Below, in pieces: positions 43,030 through 45,559 of a stretch of 45,559 nucleotides of DNA. This DNA is from Gammaproteobacteria bacterium (GTDB taxonomy: Bacteria > Pseudomonadota > Gammaproteobacteria > Ga0077536). The position numbers were made by a program, and so were the translations under genes. The stretch covers positions 1 to 45,559 of the forward strand of contig JAUIFX010000008.1 in assembly GCA_030429865.1 (NCBI GenBank). Reading direction: 5' to 3'. The stretch's first letter is position 1, and each line of letters opens with the position of its first letter. The notes under the pieces were generated by a model. It ran no database searches. It had not been told where the DNA came from and worked only from the letters and a program-made list of their open reading frames with translations.

Positions 43030-43593
43030 TCAGGCGCCGTCCTCGGCGGCCTTGGCGACGACCACCAGCGCCGGCCGCAGCAGGCGGTCGTTGAGCAGGT
43101 AGCCTTTCTGCATCACGCGCAGCACCGTACCCGGCGCGACCTCGCCCGATTCCTCCATCGTCATCGCCTGGTGGAGCTCGGGGTCGAAACGCTCGCCCTG
43201 CGGGTCGACCGCCTTGACGGCCATCTTGTCGAGGAAGTCGCCGAACATCTTCGCGGTCAGCGTCATGCCCTCGCGCAGCGACTCGATGTCGCTCGCCGTC
43301 GCCGCCGCGGCGAGGCCGAGGTCGAGGCTGTCCTTGACCGGCAGCAGCTCGTTGACCAGCCGCTCCTGGCCGTACTTGTGCGCCGCTTCGACGTCGCGTT
43401 CGGCACGCTTACGGGTATTGTCGGCCTCGGCGCGCGCGCGCAGCGCCTCGTCGCGCAGCTGCTTGAGCTCGAGCGAGAGGCGCTCGATCTCGGCCTGCTC
43501 GGGCGAGGTGTCGTCGCTCTCGCCGGCGGCCGCCGCCGCGACATCCTCGTCCTGCGCTGCGATCTCCTCGGTTGCTTCTTTCTCTTCGTTCAC
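43030..43593 (-). CDS. grpE: Nucleotide exchange factor GrpE
   Basis: Releases ADP from DnaK, resetting its cycle; the dimer also acts as a thermosensor in E. coli. It has 187 residues with an acidic, disordered N-terminus (1-35), a long dimerising coiled coil (about 36-90, EIERLSLELKQLRDE onward) and a C-terminal beta domain containing RFDPELHQAMTMEES and VMQKGYLLNDRLLRPA. GTG 43593 is preceded by GAAGGG at good distance, and no in-frame ATG is near. It lies between hrcA and dnaK, as in Xanthomonas-type genomes. Confidence 0.96.
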   Translation of the reverse strand: MNEEKEATEEIAAQDEDVAAAAAGESDDTSPEQAEIERLSLELKQLRDEALRARAEADNTRKRAERDVEAAHKYGQERLVNELLPVKDSLDLGLAAAATASDIESLREGMTLTAKMFGDFLDKMAVKAVDPQGERFDPELHQAMTMEESGEVAPGTVLRVMQKGYLLNDRLLRPALVVVAKAAEDGA

Positions 43594-43648
43594 GGCATGC
43601 CCTTCATGAATGCGGATTGGATGCGTAATTCGCGGCCGCGCCGCGGCC

Positions 43649-43666
43649 GGCCGCGCGTGCGCGGCC
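43649..43666. repeat. Perfect 8-bp inverted repeat between hrcA and grpE
   Basis: GGCCGCGC-GT-GCGCGGCC in the 109-base hrcA-grpE spacer, followed toward grpE by more GC-palindromic DNA. It does not resemble CIRCE (TTAGCACTC-9-GAGTGCTAA) and has no T-run. It may be an mRNA stem separating hrcA and grpE expression. Confidence 0.4.
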
Positions 43667-43702
43667 CACGCTCGCGGGCGGCGGCTGGAGGAAAGTTGCG
43701 GA

Positions 43703-44755
43703 CTAGTTCCTGGAATTCAAGGCCGTGCTCAGCATCTTGGCCGTGAGGTCCACGATGGGAATGACGCGCTCGTATTCCATGCGCGTCGGGCCAATCACGC
43801 CGAGCACACCGAGCGTGCGGTCGTCGTCGGTGTAGGTGGAGGTGACGATGGAGCACTGGTCGAGCACTTCGCAGCCCGACTCCTCGCCGATGAAGATCTG
43901 GACCCCGTTTGCGTTAAGTGCCTGATCCAGAAGGTGAAGAATGTCGCGCTTCTGGTTGAAGGCCTCGAACAGGCTGCGCAGCTTCTCGAGATCCGACAAC
44001 TCGTTCTTGTCCATCAGGTTGGTTTCGCCGGCGAGGACGTAGTCCTTCGGCCGTTCGGTGTCGAGGAAGACCTGCTGCGAGACCTCGATGACCAGCGTCA
44101 TGAGCTGGTCCATCTCCTCACGGGTCTCCGCCATTTCGCGGATGAGGCGCGACTTGACCGCCTCGATGTCGCGTCCGGCAAATGCCGAGTTGAGATAATT
44201 GGCCGCCCGCAGGAGCTCATCCTGGCTGTAGACGCGGTTGGTCTTGATGATGCGATTCTCGACCTCGCGGTCGTTGGTGACGAGGATCGCGAGCACGCGG
44301 TTGTCGTTCAGCGACAGGAACTCGACCTGGCGCAGCGCGCGGCGCTCGCTGACCGGGATCATGACCAGCCCGGCCAGGCGCGTGACCTCCGAGAGCAGCC
44401 GCGAGGTATTGCCGAGCAGCGCCTGGATGTCCTCGTCGGTCGCCAGCGAACTCTGCATGCGGCGGATTTCCTCGACGCCGAGATTGCGGAAGGTAACGAT
44501 GGAATCGACGAACAGGCGGTAGCCGAGCGCGGTCGGCACGCGCCCGGCGGAGGTGTGCGGGGACTGGATCAGCCCCATGTCCTCGAGGTCCGCCATCACG
44601 TTGCGGATCGTCGCCGGACTGAGGTCGAGCTTGGCGTCGCGGGCGAGCGTGCGCGAGCCGACCGGCTGACCATCGGCGATGTAACGCTCCACGAGCACCT
44701 TGAACAGGTACTGGGCGCGTTCGCTGAGCTTCACATCATTATGGTTGCGGGACAT
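43703..44755 (-). CDS. hrcA: Heat-inducible transcription repressor HrcA
   Basis: Repressor of class I heat-shock genes that binds CIRCE operators and needs GroEL for activity. The product has 350 residues from ATG 44755. An N-terminal winged helix (about 5-75) contains SRTLARDAKLDLSPATIRNV and GLIQSPHTSAGRVPT, both highly typical; a GAF-like dimerisation domain follows, with FIGEESG and GVLGVIGPTRMEYERVIP near the C-terminus. The longer frame to 45487 overlaps nadK and is not protein. E. coli lacks HrcA, whereas Xanthomonas-like and some other gammaproteobacteria keep it. No CIRCE was found before hrcA, grpE, dnaK or dnaJ here, so its targets may lie elsewhere, classically groESL. Confidence 0.96.
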   Translation of the reverse strand: MSRNHNDVKLSERAQYLFKVLVERYIADGQPVGSRTLARDAKLDLSPATIRNVMADLEDMGLIQSPHTSAGRVPTALGYRLFVDSIVTFRNLGVEEIRRMQSSLATDEDIQALLGNTSRLLSEVTRLAGLVMIPVSERRALRQVEFLSLNDNRVLAILVTNDREVENRIIKTNRVYSQDELLRAANYLNSAFAGRDIEAVKSRLIREMAETREEMDQLMTLVIEVSQQVFLDTERPKDYVLAGETNLMDKNELSDLEKLRSLFEAFNQKRDILHLLDQALNANGVQIFIGEESGCEVLDQCSIVTSTYTDDDRTLGVLGVIGPTRMEYERVIPIVDLTAKMLSTALNSRN

Positions 44756-44789
44756 GGGCACGAAGGTATCACGTTGACCCGACTGAAAA

Positions 44790-44818
44790 AATCTATCATC
44801 GTCGGCGTGGACGTGCAA
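44790..44818 (-). promoter_or_regulatory. Candidate promoter of hrcA
   Basis: TTGCAC (44818-44813) and TAGATT (44795-44790) stand 17 bases apart on the minus strand, giving a leader of about 28 bases. Just upstream, an inverted repeat GCGAA-AGCG-TTCGC (44822-44835) could be an operator shared with the divergent nadK. The repeat is not CIRCE. Confidence 0.38.
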
Positions 44819-44980
44819 AATGCGAAAGCGTTCGCGCACGCGCCCGCCGCGCCGCGCCCCGGGGCCGCCGCGGGACGCCCGCTGCGCCACCTTTCGCGAG
44901 CTCGGGCGGCCGTGCGAACATTGCCAACCGCGCGGCCGCGCGCGCGCCGCCCCCTGCCCCCGGAGGTTCCAGTTCCAGCC

Positions 44981-45559
44981 ATGTTCAGGCACATCGGGAT
45001 CGTGTCCAAGCAACACGAGCCGGCCGTTCGCGACGCCCTCAGCAGCGTGCTCGCGGTGCTCAACGCCCGCGACTGCGATGTCCGCATCGACGCCGAGGCC
45101 AAGCTCGACGGCGTGGTCGGCGATTATCGCCGCGTACCCCGCGCAGAGCTGCCCGAGAGCTGCGACCTGGTCATCTCGATCGGCGGCGATGGCACCCTGC
45201 TGCAATGCGCGGGGCTGATCTACCCGCGCGACGTCGCGCTGCTCGGCATCAACCTCGGGCGTCTCGGTTTCCTCACCGACCTGCCGCCGGCCGAGATCGA
45301 GAGTGGACTGAACGCGGTGCTCGACGGCGAGTACCTGGCCGAGGAGCGCGCCGTACTCGGCTGCGACGTGATCCGCGAAGGCCGCGTGATCGCTTCCGAG
45401 GACGGGCTCAACGACGTCGTCGTGCAGAAGTGGAACACGGCGCGCCTGATCACGCTCAATACCTTCGTCGACGGCAAGTTCCTCCACTCGCAGCGCGCCG
45501 ACGGCATGATCGTCGCGACCCCGACCGGCTCGACCGCCTACGCGCTGTCGGGCGGCGGT
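44981..45559 (+). CDS. nadK: NAD kinase (3' end cut by window edge)
   Basis: Phosphorylates NAD to NADP with ATP or polyphosphate in the cytosol. The first 193 residues of a protein of about 290 are present. The start MFRHIGIVSKQHEP is typical, SIGGDGTLLQ is the conserved GGDG motif, LGINLGRLGFLTD follows, NDVVVQ precedes the substrate site, and ADGMIVATPTGSTAYALSGGG is reached at the edge. ATG 44981 lies 14 bases after GGAGG, a rather long spacing. It diverges from hrcA across 225 GC-rich bases, an arrangement found in several gammaproteobacteria, where recN often follows. Confidence 0.95.
   Translation, partial: MFRHIGIVSKQHEPAVRDALSSVLAVLNARDCDVRIDAEAKLDGVVGDYRRVPRAELPESCDLVISIGGDGTLLQCAGLIYPRDVALLGINLGRLGFLTDLPPAEIESGLNAVLDGEYLAEERAVLGCDVIREGRVIASEDGLNDVVVQKWNTARLITLNTFVDGKFLHSQRADGMIVATPTGSTAYALSGGG

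Noticed and set aside
42900-44980. CIRCE operator near hrcA, grpE or dnaK
   Set aside because: No TTAGCACTC/GAGTGCTAA half sites at 9-base spacing, even allowing several mismatches, on reading both strands by eye.
43703-45487. 594-codon version of hrcA overlapping nadK
   Set aside because: HrcA homology starts at MSRNHNDV (ATG 44755); the upstream part is antisense to nadK, which is clearly the real gene there.

Overview
The window is a gene-dense stretch of a high-GC (roughly two thirds G+C or more) proteobacterial chromosome, almost certainly a gammaproteobacterium. The reasons are conserved blocks of gene order: leuB-asd-fimV-truA-trpF-trpB-trpA-accD-folC-dedD-cvpA-purF-metZ and hrcA-grpE-dnaK-dnaJ-dapB-...-carA-carB-greA-rlmE-ftsH-glmM. 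These recall Pseudomonas and even more the Xanthomonadales/Chromatiales type (trpBA beside accD, hrcA present). FimV/HubP also points to Gamma- or Betaproteobacteria. I could not fix the order or genus. I see no rRNA, tRNA, CRISPR array, insertion sequence or prophage.

Region 1 (1-10,300): pyrG (cut by the left edge), a ClC-type chloride channel/transporter, fhs on the plus strand, a secreted SIMPL-domain protein, an aromatic-amino-acid-decarboxylase-like PLP enzyme, a Prx5-type peroxiredoxin, and an overlapping pair of a 2-hydroxyacid dehydrogenase with a serine-glyoxylate aminotransferase. This is the least canonical part. Together it suggests glyoxylate/serine/one-carbon handling: serine + glyoxylate gives hydroxypyruvate + glycine, hydroxypyruvate is reduced to glycerate, and formate is charged onto tetrahydrofolate.

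Region 2 (10,400-26,600, all minus strand): metZ behind a long, apparently structured leader; then, upstream of it, purF-cvpA-dedD-folC-accD-trpA-trpB-trpF in tight or overlapping order; truA; the large polar-landmark protein FimV; and asd and leuB. It combines tryptophan, methionine, leucine, purine, folate and fatty-acid precursor synthesis with cell-envelope functions.

Region 3 (26,600-28,700, plus strand): dapC-dapD, two consecutive steps of the succinylase route to diaminopimelate and lysine. They diverge from leuB and converge on glmM. dapB and asd of the same pathway are elsewhere in the window.

Region 4 (28,750-44,755, all minus strand): the heat-shock set hrcA-grpE-dnaK-dnaJ, then dapB, a Gfo/Idh/MocA oxidoreductase, carA-carB, greA, rlmE, ftsH and glmM. 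A sigma-32-like promoter sits directly before dnaK, and a strong hairpin separates dnaK from dnaJ. folP, which often lies between ftsH and glmM, is absent. nadK diverges from hrcA and is cut by the right edge.

Most of the window is ordinary core genome. The observations best worth following are the structured metZ leader, the dual heat-shock control layout, the glyoxylate/serine gene pair with its neighbours, and the Gfo/Idh gene inserted between dapB and carA. I did not find a convincing wholly new system. Promoter and hairpin calls are by eye only.
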